Shown: positions 35,701-43,820 of the stretch, piece after piece
Layout: each line of letters begins with the position of its first letter
Numbering within the stretch: the stretch's first letter is position 1
Source: Astropecten irregularis
Lineage: Eukaryota > Echinodermata > Asteroidea > Paxillosida > Astropectinidae
Direction: 5' to 3'
NCBI GenBank assembly: GCA_963971285.1
Contig: OZ020250.1
Span: 9,346,499 to 9,410,498 of the forward strand
Length of the DNA: 64,000 bases
Notes under the pieces: model-generated
Database searches by the model: none
The model's input: only the letters and a program-made list of their open reading frames with translations
What the model was told of the DNA's origin: nothing
Translations under genes and position numbers: made by a program

Positions 35701-36471
35701 CAGAAGTATATATATTGTAATGAAGCAGTAGCAGATGCCTTGGATAATATGCCACCATATATTAATGACGATGATCTGAACATGACCGAGTCACCTGACG
35801 GTATAACTATTATGATGCATAACATACAGGGATTAAGACCTCATTATAATGACATGAAGTGTAATAATCAAATGATGAAATCAGATATCATATGTTTAAC
35901 AGAAACATGGACTGAAGATCAATTCCAGTATGACTTTCAACTTGATAATTACAGAAGCTACCACCAACCAAGATGTCTTTCTTATGATAATTCCAGTCAA
36001 ATTACTAATATGCTACAGCAACAGTGTCATGGAGGTGTAACAGTGTATAGTAAAACAAATAGAACTATAAGTAGACTCATGCTGTCAGTGCAGAACATTG
36101 AGTATATTGCATTTCATGTAATTGCCAACGTGTCATTAGCAGTTGTTGTTATCTATCGACCATCGTCTTATCTCCTACGTGATTTTATGTGTAATATGGA
36201 AATTCTACTGAATGAAATCCACAAAATATCTAACAGATGTGTCATAATGGGGGATTTTAATGAAGACATTATGAATGATAAGAGTTCAGGTATTGCGAAG
36301 CTGATGTGTGAATCTGGTTACAAGCAGTGTGTTGTAGATGCTACGACTGAAAAGGGAACATTGATTGACCATGTGTACATTAGAGGAATAGAACCAGTTG
36401 AGTGTAATGTAATTCCTACATATTATAGCTATCATGAGGCTGTTCAAGTACAAATTGAGAATCTTTCTTAA
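26707..36471 (+). CDS. Complete helentron (Helitron2-type) Rep/helicase/endonuclease polyprotein, 3254 aa
   Basis: The single-exon protein of a rolling-circle transposon; it should nick, unwind and rejoin transposon DNA. Seen in order: basic start MPNYRAKKLAAKEAMRRRR; six tandem 20-residue LGLAPPQGD repeats (about 71-190) plus one more near 231; a PHD finger (415-465); a C76/tegument-like cysteine protease domain (about 637-825, C658, D786, H788); an OTU protease domain (about 977-1112, DGNC 986-989, H1104); 18-residue basic KYKENDGFRNNVKNASK repeats (about 1284-1450); a Cys-rich segment (about 1509-1578) and LPKGGQ (about 1622); the Helitron-like N region (about 1792-2022) with the HUH motif H2012/H2014; paired Tyr Y2220/Y2224; an acidic run near 2312-2331; PIF1-type helicase (about 2560-3005, Walker A GGAGTGKS at 2589, Walker B IIDEIS); and an AP-endonuclease-like domain (3026-3254, GDFNED). 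The frame has no stop or frameshift, so it may be young. The start ATG has A at -3. An earlier exon cannot be excluded. Confidence 0.9.
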   Translation: MPNYRAKKLAAKEAMRRRRAKKDERCMSPLSVHVESHFIQPPSTISSSHTSPSVCSPVTPTSSDISPPSHVALGLAPPQGDINKRRKDAPVTLGLAPPQGDINKRRKDAPVTLGLAPPQGDINNRRKDAPVTLGLAPPQGDINNRIKDAPVTLGLAPPQGDINNRIKDAPVTLGLAPPQDNVEKLKKDAPSFEVHFTQPPSTLTSFHSLVSVCSHVSPPQESNISPPSPVTLGLAPPQGDTNIRRKDALSKEYKATKNTNAKNKIHAKNNEVKEMHGIRSVKKIQEYENSVNECEVDDLNLELITAVKDEPVMEEGRSSREERDDIIQADVESIPQVKIDEKGADDIDKFIPNEAEDMSNDDCKHMGSQEENTTGSAEVKGEGIEEHERKSDAQNKEACDAVKTAIHSEDAKITCWLCDKLCGNLEHKVQCDKCCIWYHIDCMGFSDEVCEALSDSRLMWICRKCGTSNFSECLFHDFGIPEGNNLYDVISEGSSSEDEEDDYVQDKQSNKRNPVSTANKIKKTCMRKKKTTKHKVHVKEASNMRINAESKPFASLKRSNTDQCFDVDSKRSKANPNTCGVKHDQSNRHDNSSSTTEKCRSLTCKAQSGKIHSNNSEVDAQSKEMKRINPMLLDGTIIAQGSFHQGDARFGASCGKQCVANSITSMMYSKKKEVKHWNRVDMDNVLLTGDELYRFLQQSSTLNNEYLLINELPTELDVFDRHYSMIYHDAVSGTFDESSHNLIEFNMVSLKAALEQSLQKYHACFLSFHGNTFAVIAEDGIYYVFDSHSRSIQGRMVQDGTSIVMRARTWQGVYRYCTKLAESMNLHSSEQYELTGVTLCIDGTAITCACPEMSDEGTEVQGILESIDVSLGMEECDLSSAPGNDIEIETDETCSQGVSIEEDDMSRNSQSESQDYNDSTHSDYSDVEVVDVSGPSVMTFYPLNNEARTMFCNRFGLEMRHWYNDSTHAVCSAMGKPVTCKQIRGDGNCFFRAVSFALSGIEDNHVQLRIACVDHLLRNASKLACYMRDGFESIEDYVMRQRMFNSGVWATETEIMAMAHMLRVDIYTFDELNNKWYQFSAKNVDRDVEISEMGIYLNHEHRVHYNVVLSVSALLHDVSDHTEQDAFDLQVSPGISEHSNQEVEQCDMLLTKAPVIKKLSAVRDTPKKKRPMYVEKHRRIMRERMREKRNATMENDVTETGKRKREDSILDELKQAKKVKNNQYHKMKYRHDEKYRDYVKESMKYATKKKYNLSEKYRVKKIDQSKLKYRTNTKFQQEMKEGSRRKYKENDGFRNNVKQASKYKYTENEGFRNNVKNASKLKYKENDGFRSNVKNASKCKYKESDDFRDNVKNASKLKYKENDGFRSNVKNASKLKYKENDGFRSNVKNASKCKYEENDGFRNNVKNASKCKYKKNEGFRNNVKSASKLKYMQNYDFKTGVKKASRMKYHNNEMFRKNSIEFMKEKYKHSASCRQNIKKMNIRRAELKKAKKKDMKYVTSLFRNEVSNGPEYVCAVCMRLLFRNQVIKCNQIKYQNKDCIQERYLHLCNENCKDSCTLAESSRSCLWICHTCHRKLKGNKIPAEACSNNLQLEDIPEELAILNKLEEHLVALNIPFVKMIALPKGGQHGVHGPVVCVPSNVSKTVESLPRPQSDDQMIRVKLKRKLSYKGYIQYQFVNKGNVKAALEYLNQNNKYYRDIVIDKDWNNSLSEEVEEEDICNDLSENVEENNEKDNDVETDEERLRGIPLDTCLQPANIGQEVLDQYFDDVYCVAPCEGNSPIRVLMEESNEAKCFPKLFPKGGPVFSDIRQAKITLNRYFNNRLMNVDNRFAMSTQYIFYAQYLSEIKQVISSVSIALRKGTGKTNDGRNISAGMLNDKDKLRDLLKSDQGYKFLKPIRGTPPYWQACQKNILAMVRQLGIPTWFCSFSAADMRWPELINTLLRQQGDSRNIDELDWNEKCLLLRSNPVTVARMFDKRFHTFLKEVILSDAAPIGKVKDYFYRVEFQQRGSPHTHCIFWIEDAPKLSRGSDAEVAKFVDQYVTCALPSKDEDEELNEIVSSVQQHSKRHSKSCRKKGTSCRFNFPRPPSIRTFIANPEHLEKDNCDEISENAPIEEDNCEEMSENAPNEENDAKELLKSVWTAVNDVGNQHMTTAGLFAKIGITQDDFEKANDVLTKKVNIVMKRQPQDAWVNHYNRDLLRCWNANMDIQYITDVYACVSYVISYMSKAEREMGQMLKHAQNEAEQGNQDAKQSLKQIGSVYLQNREISAQEAVYRCCSLRLQECSRKVEFIPLGENPIRMSLPLSVIKTKACNNDDDDDDDVGDDEGGDEDNVWMISKVDRYKARPDIDVFDSMCLASFCSEYRVIYKGNVNKQSTTIYKLKNDLGHVQKRTRTDPAIIRYPRFSVTKSPEKCYHNILQLYLPYRVDVQLRPPQFETYQEFYENGFVSADGSVQSVMSIVENNRSRFELDNGSLENAELHLENFGPQEDAWALISPETEQDRDECNDQRQPVINESEDECNIPDLKPDKKEDRVCDIETHSSRIVKSDAFRMMRLLNDKQKHVFYKVRQWCLDKANGKNPDAFQVFLTGGAGTGKSLLVKCIDFEATRILGSMMRYPDDISVLLTAPTGVAAFHVNGATIHSALSIPTDMTLPYQPLGEEKISTLRNQLSQLQIVIIDEISMVGQNLLYYIHGRLRQIKQCRNHNPFGNVSILAVGDFYQLPPVKAKALYHSTVSCDLWNDNFKVVELDEIMRQKENAKFAETLNRLRVRKKQDKLMEDDIRMLKGRETGEEWNDALHIYPINKQVDEQNMMILQAKCSECIYIEAKDYEMNSRKANITCKRKPVKHSSGCLPQSLLVGVGARVMLSKNIDVSDGLVNGVVGTVTHIVMSHDKPDEPKCIKVKFDNARVGMKLKKNTASSSNDDDSVPIAIQEESIGNKCVRHQFPLKLSFACTAHKVQGMTMDKAVVCLNRTFAAGQAYVSLSRVTSLEGLVIEGFDQKYIYCNEAVADALDNMPPYINDDDLNMTESPDGITIMMHNIQGLRPHYNDMKCNNQMMKSDIICLTETWTEDQFQYDFQLDNYRSYHQPRCLSYDNSSQITNMLQQQCHGGVTVYSKTNRTISRLMLSVQNIEYIAFHVIANVSLAVVVIYRPSSYLLRDFMCNMEILLNEIHKISNRCVIMGDFNEDIMNDKSSGIAKLMCESGYKQCVVDATTEKGTLIDHVYIRGIEPVECNVIPTYYSYHEAVQVQIENLS
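26917..27276 (+). repeat. 60-bp coding minisatellite (LGLAPPQGD repeats)
   Basis: Six tandem 60-bp units inside the helentron ORF encode VTLGLAPPQGDINNRRKDAP-like repeats, nearly identical at the DNA level (ttggggttggcacctcccca). A seventh unit at about 27394-27453 follows a second copy of the HF-QPPST...SVCS...ISPPS lead-in, so the larger segment was also duplicated. It is a low-complexity Pro-rich linker; its role is unknown. Confidence 0.85.
30553..31060 (+). repeat. 54-bp coding repeats (basic 18-residue units)
   Basis: About nine 54-bp units inside the helentron ORF encode KYKENDGFRNNVKNASKL-like repeats rich in Lys and Asn. Decayed copies of the same unit lie downstream of the ORF at about 36800-36925 and 2250-2385. 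Confidence 0.85.
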
Positions 36472-37095
36472 GTAGCAATAGGCCTTATGCCAACAATGTT
36501 TTACAACTTAAAGTATTATAGATATGATCAAATTCTGCTAACCATTTCAGTTGGATGAGGTCAAGAATAATAATGAACCAGTAAACGTGTTCAACTAAGA
36601 ATAATATCAACTGAACTCATCAGTCAAATTAAAGGAATATGATATGGCTAGGAATTTAGGAATGCATCATAAACAAACATTGACATGTTTTATGAAAAAT
36701 GGATTTGCAAACAATAAAGAAGTCAAGAAAAAGAAATGTATGACCTGTATGAAATATTGAAAGAAATAAAATGAATATTGAATATAGAAAAGCTTAAGAT
36801 ACAAGCAGAAGAAAGTATAAGGAATATTATGTTTTCAGAAATAATTTGAAAAATGCTAACAAATTAAAATAATAAGGAAAATGATGGCTTCAGAATTTTT
36901 TTTAAGAATGTAAGCAAATTGGAAACTAAAATGAAAGGCCACTGAAGATGAAATTGTAAATAATAGGCATATGATTTTGTTTTTTATCTATACCATATTG
37001 CAGGACCAAAGTGAGAGTCTCTATCACATAAAAAAATCTGCTTCTCTCAAGTAAAGTGATATTAACAACCTGAACACACAAGGCAACAAATTTAA
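36472..37095. other. Helentron 3' flank (block B copy) with decayed internal repeat
   Basis: Follows the stop codon directly. About 36800-36925 holds broken copies of the 54-bp unit of the ORF (ggaaaatgatggcttcagaa, taagaatgtaagcaaattgg). No open frame and no clear Helitron 3' hairpin were found before the minisatellite. Confidence 0.6.
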
Positions 37096-37099
37096 CATG

Positions 37100-38865
37100 C
37101 AGGCCATGTGCACACCGTCTTCTGTGCTTCTAGTGGGATGTCATCATGACCCCACCCAACCTGCAGACTGTAACCCATGTGCACACCATCTTCTGTGCTT
37201 CTAGTGGGGTGACATAATGACCCCACCCAACCTGGAGACTGTAACCCATGTGTACACCGTCTTCTGTGCTTCTAGTGGGGTGACATCATGAACCCACCCA
37301 ACATGCAGACTGTAACCCATGTGTACACCAACTTCTGTGCTTCTAGTGGGGTGACATAATGACCCCACCCAACCTGCAGACTGTAACCCATGTGTACATC
37401 GTCTTCTGTGCTTCTAGTGGGGTGACATCATTACCCCACCCAACCAGCAGACTGTAACCCATGTGTACACCATCTTCTGTGCTTCTAGTGGGATGACATC
37501 ATGACCCCACCCAACCTGCAGACTGTAACCCATGTGTACACCGTCTTCTGTGCTTCTAGTGGAGTGACATTACGACCCCACCCAACCTGGAGACTGTAAC
37601 CCATGTGTACACCGTCTTCTGTGCTTCTAGTGGGGTGACATCATGAACCCACCCAACATGCAGACTGTAACCCATGTGTACACCAACTTCTGTGCTTCTA
37701 GTGGGGTGACATAATGACCCCACCCAACCTGGAGACTGTAACCCATGTGTACACCGTCTTCTGTGCTTCTAGTGGGGTGACATCATGACCCCACCCAACC
37801 TGCAGACTGTAACCAATGTGTACACCATCTTCTGTGCTTCTAGTGGGGTGACATAATGACCCCACCCAACCTGGAGACTGTAACCCATGTGTACACCGTC
37901 TTCTGTGCTTCTAGTGGAGTGACATTACGACCCCACCCAACCTGCAGACTGTAACCCATGTGCACACCGTCTTCTGTGCTTCTAGTGGGGTGACATAATG
38001 ACCCCACCCAACCTGGAGACTGTAACCCATGTGTACACCGTCTTCTGTGCTTCTAGTGGGGTATCATCATGACCCCACCCAACCTGCAGACTGTAACCCA
38101 TGTGTACACCATCTTCTGTGCTTCTAGTGGGATGACATCATGACCCTACCCAACCTGTAGACTGTAACCCATGTGTACACCGTCTACTGTGCTTCTAGTG
38201 GGGTGACATCATTACCCCACCCAACCTGCAGACTGTAACCCATGTGTACACCATCTTCTGTGCTTCTAGTGGGATGCCATCATGACCCCACCCAACCTGC
38301 AGACTGTAACCCATGTGTACACCGTCTTCTGTGCTTCTAGTGGAGTGACATTACGACCCCACCCAACCTGCAGACTGTAACCCATGTGTACATCGTCTTC
38401 TGTGCTTCTAGTGGGGTGACATCATGACCACAGCCAACCTGCAGACTGTAACCCATGTGTACACCATCTTCTGTGATTCTAGTGGGGTGACATCATGACC
38501 CCATCCAACCTGCAGACTGTAACCCATGTGTTCACCGTCTTCTGTGCTTCTACTGGTGTGACATCATGACCCCACCCAACCTGCAGACTGTAACCCATGT
38601 GAACGCCATCTTCTGTGCTTTTAGTGGGGTGACATCATGACCCCAACCAACCTGCAGACTGTAACCCATGTGTACACCATCTTCTGCGCTTCTAGTGGGG
38701 TGACATCATGACCCCACCCAACCTGCAGACTGTAACCCATGTGTACGCCATCTTCTGTGCTTCTAGTGGTGTGACATCATGACCCAAACCAACCTGCAGA
38801 CTGTAACCCATGTGTACCCCCATCTTCTGTGTTTCTAGTGGGGTGACATCATGACCCCAAATTCA
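37100..38865. repeat. 71-bp minisatellite array, block B (about 25 units)
   Basis: The same unit as 2555-3680 but with more copies and its own variants (gacattacgaccccacc, atgaacccacccaacatgca). Longer motifs of several units appear to recur inside the array, which indicates local re-amplification. Confidence 0.9.
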
Positions 38866-39231
38866 TACAAAATAACTGTTTATTGTGCATAATCTTCTGG
38901 GCTCTTGTAGAACTTATGGATCTGCTTTGTTATTTTGAACCATACTATTTACATAAAAAATAGTGATTGAATTAAAAATTAAATAGCTTATTTAAATTAA
39001 ATTGCAGCACTCTTTAAATGTTACTTAACTGTCTATGGTTTTGGACAAAGAAAAACTAACCTTGGCTAAACATACATGCAGTTGCAAAATTACAACAAAA
39101 CATATATCTTTGCTAAATGTTTGCTAATTTGCTAAACTTATGAAGTGTATTAACAATTTAAAAATTACAAAGTGTGGAGATTAAGCTCACTGTATCTGAG
39201 CTTTTTTGGTAACCACTTTGGGAAACTTATG

Positions 39232-39650
39232 TGGGGTTCTGTAGCCCAGTAGTTTGGCATATCGTAATCAAGGTCTTGTGGTCATTCTACAGATTGTGAT
39301 TATAAATCCAGCCATGGGCTAGTGGTCCTCGTGTCCTTGGACAAGAAGCTTTGTCCCATACTGCTCCTCTTCACCCTGAAGCTTGTTTGTTAACCAGCAG
39401 CACTTGTGGTGTGGCCTTGTAATCTGGCATGTCGTACTCAAGATCTTGTGGTTAATCTACAGATTGTGGGTTCGAATCCAGCCATGGGCTAGTATGTGGA
39501 GAGTTCTCGGGCAAGACACTTTGTCACATATTCCTTGACATATTGCTTGATTTATAGCCTTTATGTGCCTACAGTGGTCGTTGCTGTATAGTCCCCAAGG
39601 TGTTGAAATAGTTGTAAGGTATAAATGAAGCTCAATGACCATTGAAAATA
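39232..39650 (+). mobile_element. Pair of tRNA-derived SINEs (block B copies)
   Basis: Counterparts of 3965-4380: a truncated head with tagcccagtagtttggc, then a second copy with a perfect B box ggttcgaatcc at 39469-39479 and the same body (ctttgtcacatattccttga). The region matches block A through both SINEs, so they were present before the duplication. Confidence 0.7.
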
Positions 39651-40052
39651 GTATTACATGTAGCTACTGTGAGCATCAATATGCACACTCATTATTATCA
39701 GTACAAGTATCGTACACAAGGCATTTTTAATTATTTTATATATATCATCGTATTGTTGTTTTTTGCACTATTAATGTATGTGTGGCAGCATATTACACTT
39801 TTGCAAAAGGAACCTTCCCTATCATGACTGCTGTAATAATTGATTATTATAATTGCCTAAAAGTGAGAGACATGAAAAGATGTTCTCTGTTTCCATTTGG
39901 TTCATACTAAAATGCTCTCATTTCATTATAAATATATGCAAACAGTGTAATTTTTGTGTACTTTCCTGTTAATTAAAATTAAATTCTTTGACATCTTAAC
40001 TGCACAGGATTGGTATCATACTTAAAAGAAATGTTTGCAAATTTACATTTCA

Positions 40053-40402
40053 AGGTAGTATCATAGTCATACTTTGGTTTTTATCGAAGAAAAACAGATT
40101 CATGGGCAAAAATACCAAGACAGATACTATTTCAGTCCCATACATGAACGTTGCTCACTTTTTGAAAAAACACTGAAAAACAGCCACAGTATTTCTTAAG
40201 TCTTTTCTCTTTTATTTTTGATCTTTTAAAAGATCAACAAGATTTTCGGTCGTTGTGTTACTTATTTCTGGATAAATACACCATTTCAGGTGGAACAATT
40301 TTAACGGTATGTTTCTACCACCACAATTCTCATACCCTGTAAGTTATACGTAAATCTGTGAACATTTGTGTTTTGATTTCTTATCAAAGTATAATACTAC
40401 CT
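40053..40402. mobile_element. TTAA-flanked MITE, copy 2 (block B)
   Basis: The duplicate of 4949-5319. The right TTAA (40403-40406) is intact; the left one has mutated to ttca. It is about 20 bp shorter because of an internal deletion near the tacagtaacagtcatc segment. Confidence 0.75.
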
Positions 40403-40406
40403 TTAA

Positions 40407-42034
40407 CTCTCAGGGTATGTGTATTTATCCATAAATGTTTAAAACAAAGATCAAAAACAATTTTGATCTCGGAATAAGATCATTGAGTTGTGTTTTCGCC
40501 ATTATCTTGGGTCTCAGATGTCCAATTGTGTTTATTATTTCAAGTGTGAGTGCTGTTCTGTGACTCTAACCAATCTTGTATATTACACCTTTAAATTATT
40601 AAATTGAAACACAAAGATCTCCTTTTCATTGTAGCTTTCCATTCCTATCACTGTACTATTTAATTATTATGAATCTTGATTCTTGGATCATCTGTTTAAA
40701 TCATGGAGTTTGGCTGGCAAACATGGGACAATAACTTATTTAAGGATGATAGAAAGCCCACACAATGAAAACATTGGTTACTGACCTGGAATCTTGAATC
40801 TTGCATATATGGATTGTTGCATTTAGAACATGAATTTCTTGTTCTACAATCTTGAGTCCTTGAGCCTATATTATTTATTCGTGTCCTTGGAATATTTTTC
40901 TTTGAATAATGAATACAAATTGTTGATTCTTGGATCATGCTTGTGGATGTGTCAATTTATTTTGTGTCTGTATGCTTTTTGGATAGCGCAGTGATTGTGA
41001 AAGCAACCCTTGTATACAATGACCCTATAGTTGTGCAACTACAGTCACCAAATTTAAGCAAATCGGTTTCTGTGCTTGGCTCCTCTTGTAATCATTTCAG
41101 ATTTAACACTAGTATCACTCTGGCAAAAAAATATGTCACATAATGGGGCACTATTAATATCTTTGAGGCAAATTTGCAATGGAATAATGCTAGAGAAGGA
41201 AATGTAATGGCTTTCTCCCATCTTGACACTTGTTTACATTATAATGTACATAGTACAAACGATGCCTGTTTGGTGTACTATCTCTAATGCCCAAGTTACT
41301 GTGCTATTATGTTGTTTACTTGTTGCTTCGCTTCGATCTCATCAATCTCTCAAGCCGTGGTTACGAAAACAACAAACTCGACGAAGCACGACATTATAAG
41401 AATCTGTTTTTGATATTTTTACAAAGCAATTTTAGCAGTAACTGGAGCTGTGAAATTGAGAGCCGATTATATTTCAAACGTTTTATAAGCTGTCTCCAAA
41501 CATTCTTTCAAAAATAAAAGTAATTAGCCCGTTTTGCTCCGGCCAAGCCAGAAAATTTCCATTAAGAAAATGGGTTGTATGGTAATTGTAACGCTTGAGG
41601 GCGCTATTGCTGTGATCCGTACAGAGCCTTACGGCTCTGGATCCGTATAAAGCGATTCTGATGTGACGCTTTCGCGATCGTTACGAAAACGCGTATGATA
41701 TGACACTATATTAGGGCATATGTGTTTTTCTAATGTTTCTGAGTTTGAAGCTTAAACAATATAATTTTAAAAATTAGTTTATTACGTTTCAAATACCATT
41801 TCCTTTTGGAAATTATTAAACTAATACCGTTTTTGCCCTGTTATCACAATCTCCTAACGTTGGACTTTACATAGTACTTTCGACGTACTACCATGGTACT
41901 ACATTCAGTTATGCATGAATTGTGTGCCAGTGCGCTTGGATAGTTTCACCTTACCGTGCCAACAGTCTGTGCCTGGCCATGCACGTCCTGGCCTACCTAG
42001 TCTTGGCACATTCACGATGACTTATATAGGCCTA
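40407..42034. other. Non-coding part of block B
   Basis: Matches 5324-6964 with scattered indels, for example loss of the catgtacatgctaaatcaca segment. No gene recognised. Confidence 0.6.
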
Positions 42035-43456
42035 CCAACCATTTGCATGGCAGCATGCACAACTACAGCATATAACAAAGCTTTTGGAAAAAGAATTATT
42101 TTCGTAGCATTTGTGGTTTTCAAGATTCGCTGCCAACAAAATTTACTAATTAAACATTTTAATGAGCTGTCATGTGCTTAATTATATAATGAAGAATTTT
42201 TACAACTCAGTGTCAGAATGATCCTTAGCTTACAAGCTTTCCTAAGATACCTCATCTAAGCTAATTCAGAAGACGATACGAAAATATAAGCAAAAAGAAT
42301 CAATAAAATGACATATGTCGTTCTGCTCCTAACAAAAACAGCCTTTTGGTGACGTCATGATGACGTAGCGGCCATTTTCATGACAGCATGCATAACTACA
42401 GGATGTAACAAAGATTTTGGAAAAAGAATTATTTTCATAGCATTTGTGGTTCTCAAGATACGCTGCTAACAAAAGAAGCTAATTAAATATGCAAATGAGC
42501 TGTCACGTGCCTAATTAATTAAGAATTTTAACAAACTCAGTCTTATAATAAACTTCAGCTGATAAGCTTTCATATGATACCTCATATAAGCTGACCAGAA
42601 CAAGATTATAGAAGATTAGGAATAAACAAACTTTGGGTGATAAAGTATAATAATAACTAGACATTTAAGTGTTCGTGGACGAACACGGAGCTGTTCCGAC
42701 TTATTTCATCAGCTTTATAAGCTCCGATGACGTCATGATGAGTATGACGTCACGGTCATTTACAAAGCAGCGTGCATCTAAAGTTTCTAACAAAGCTTTT
42801 AAAAAAAGAACCAATACCGTAGCACTTACCGTTCTCGAGATATACTGCTATAAACCAAATATTACCTTTTTTGATGACGTCATGATGACGTCACTGTAAA
42901 TTTTGGGGTAGCATGCACAACTACATGATGTAACAAAGCTTTTACAAAATGAATCATTACCGTAGCACTTACCGTTCTCGAGATATGCTGCTAATAATAA
43001 AATCAGCATTTTTGATGACGTCATGATGACGTCACACTAAATTTCGTGGCAGCATGCACAACTACATGATATAACAAAGCTTTTGCAAAAAGAATCATTT
43101 CCGTAGCATTTGCCGTTCTCGAGATATGCTGCGAACAAAATTTACTAATTAAATATTCAAATGAGCTGTCACATGCTTTATTAATTAAGAATTTTTTCAA
43201 CTCAGTGCCAGTATGATCCCTAGGTGATAAGCTTTCATATGATACCTCATGTAAGCTGATCAGAAGAAGCTAAGAAGAGATAAGCAATAAACAAAATTGG
43301 GTGATAAAGAATAATAATAATAATAATAACTAGACATTTAAGTGTTCGTGGACGAACACGGAGCTGTTCCGACTTATTTGATCAGCTTTATAAGCTCCGA
43401 TGACGTCATGATGACATCACGGTCATTTCTAAAGCAGCATGCATATCTAAAGGTTA
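42035..43456. repeat. TGACGTCA satellite, left part of block B
   Basis: Monomers and unit heads at 42657 and 43330. The last unit is cut after gcatgcatatctaaag by the LTR retrotransposon and resumes at 49144. Confidence 0.85.
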
Positions 43457-43645
43457 CGCCAGTGGTTGTGATTACGCCCTCTTGCGTCCGTGACCTCTGA
43501 CCCGTGTGGGTCGTCTTTACCGTTGTCCATTTTACGGACGGTTGCGTATTTTACGTTCTCATTAAAGTTACTCAGTTATCTTGACGAACTGTTCTACAGT
43601 TGTGGTTTATGTGTGTCAGGAGTTTCCTCTCCCTCCATACTGGCG
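43457..43645 (+). repeat. 5' LTR (189 bp)
   Basis: Starts cgccagtggttgtg and ends actggcg, giving a 7-bp terminal inverted repeat. It lacks the common TG...CA ends. It differs from the 3' LTR by one base (ctccatactgg versus ctccttactgg). It is unusually short for a Ty3/gypsy LTR. Confidence 0.88.
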
Positions 43646-43660
43646 TGGTGGCAGCGTTCT
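43646..43660 (+). promoter_or_regulatory. Candidate primer binding site
   Basis: tggtggcagcg follows the 5' LTR directly. The initial tgg is what pairs with the CCA end of a primer tRNA. I cannot name the tRNA with confidence. Confidence 0.6.
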
Positions 43661-43820
43661 GAAACGGATCCTCGCCTTGGAAAGTGTGGAAAACCGCTAC
43701 AAAACCCCGAGTTTTCGGCGCACAATAAGCCGTATCACATACACGGTGAGTGACTGTACAGTTGTATACAAACAATTGAAGGAATTGTTCGTCATTTATT
43801 CCTTATTTTCTGAGTTCACC

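Noticed and set aside
26902..35825. Many minus-strand frames inside the helentron ORF
   Set aside because: Antisense shadows of a long A-rich coding region; none has recognisable domains.
43581..43820. Upstream start for the Gag-Pol protein (80 extra residues)
   Set aside because: It begins inside the 5' LTR and spans the primer binding site; the ATG at 43821 has the better context and position.
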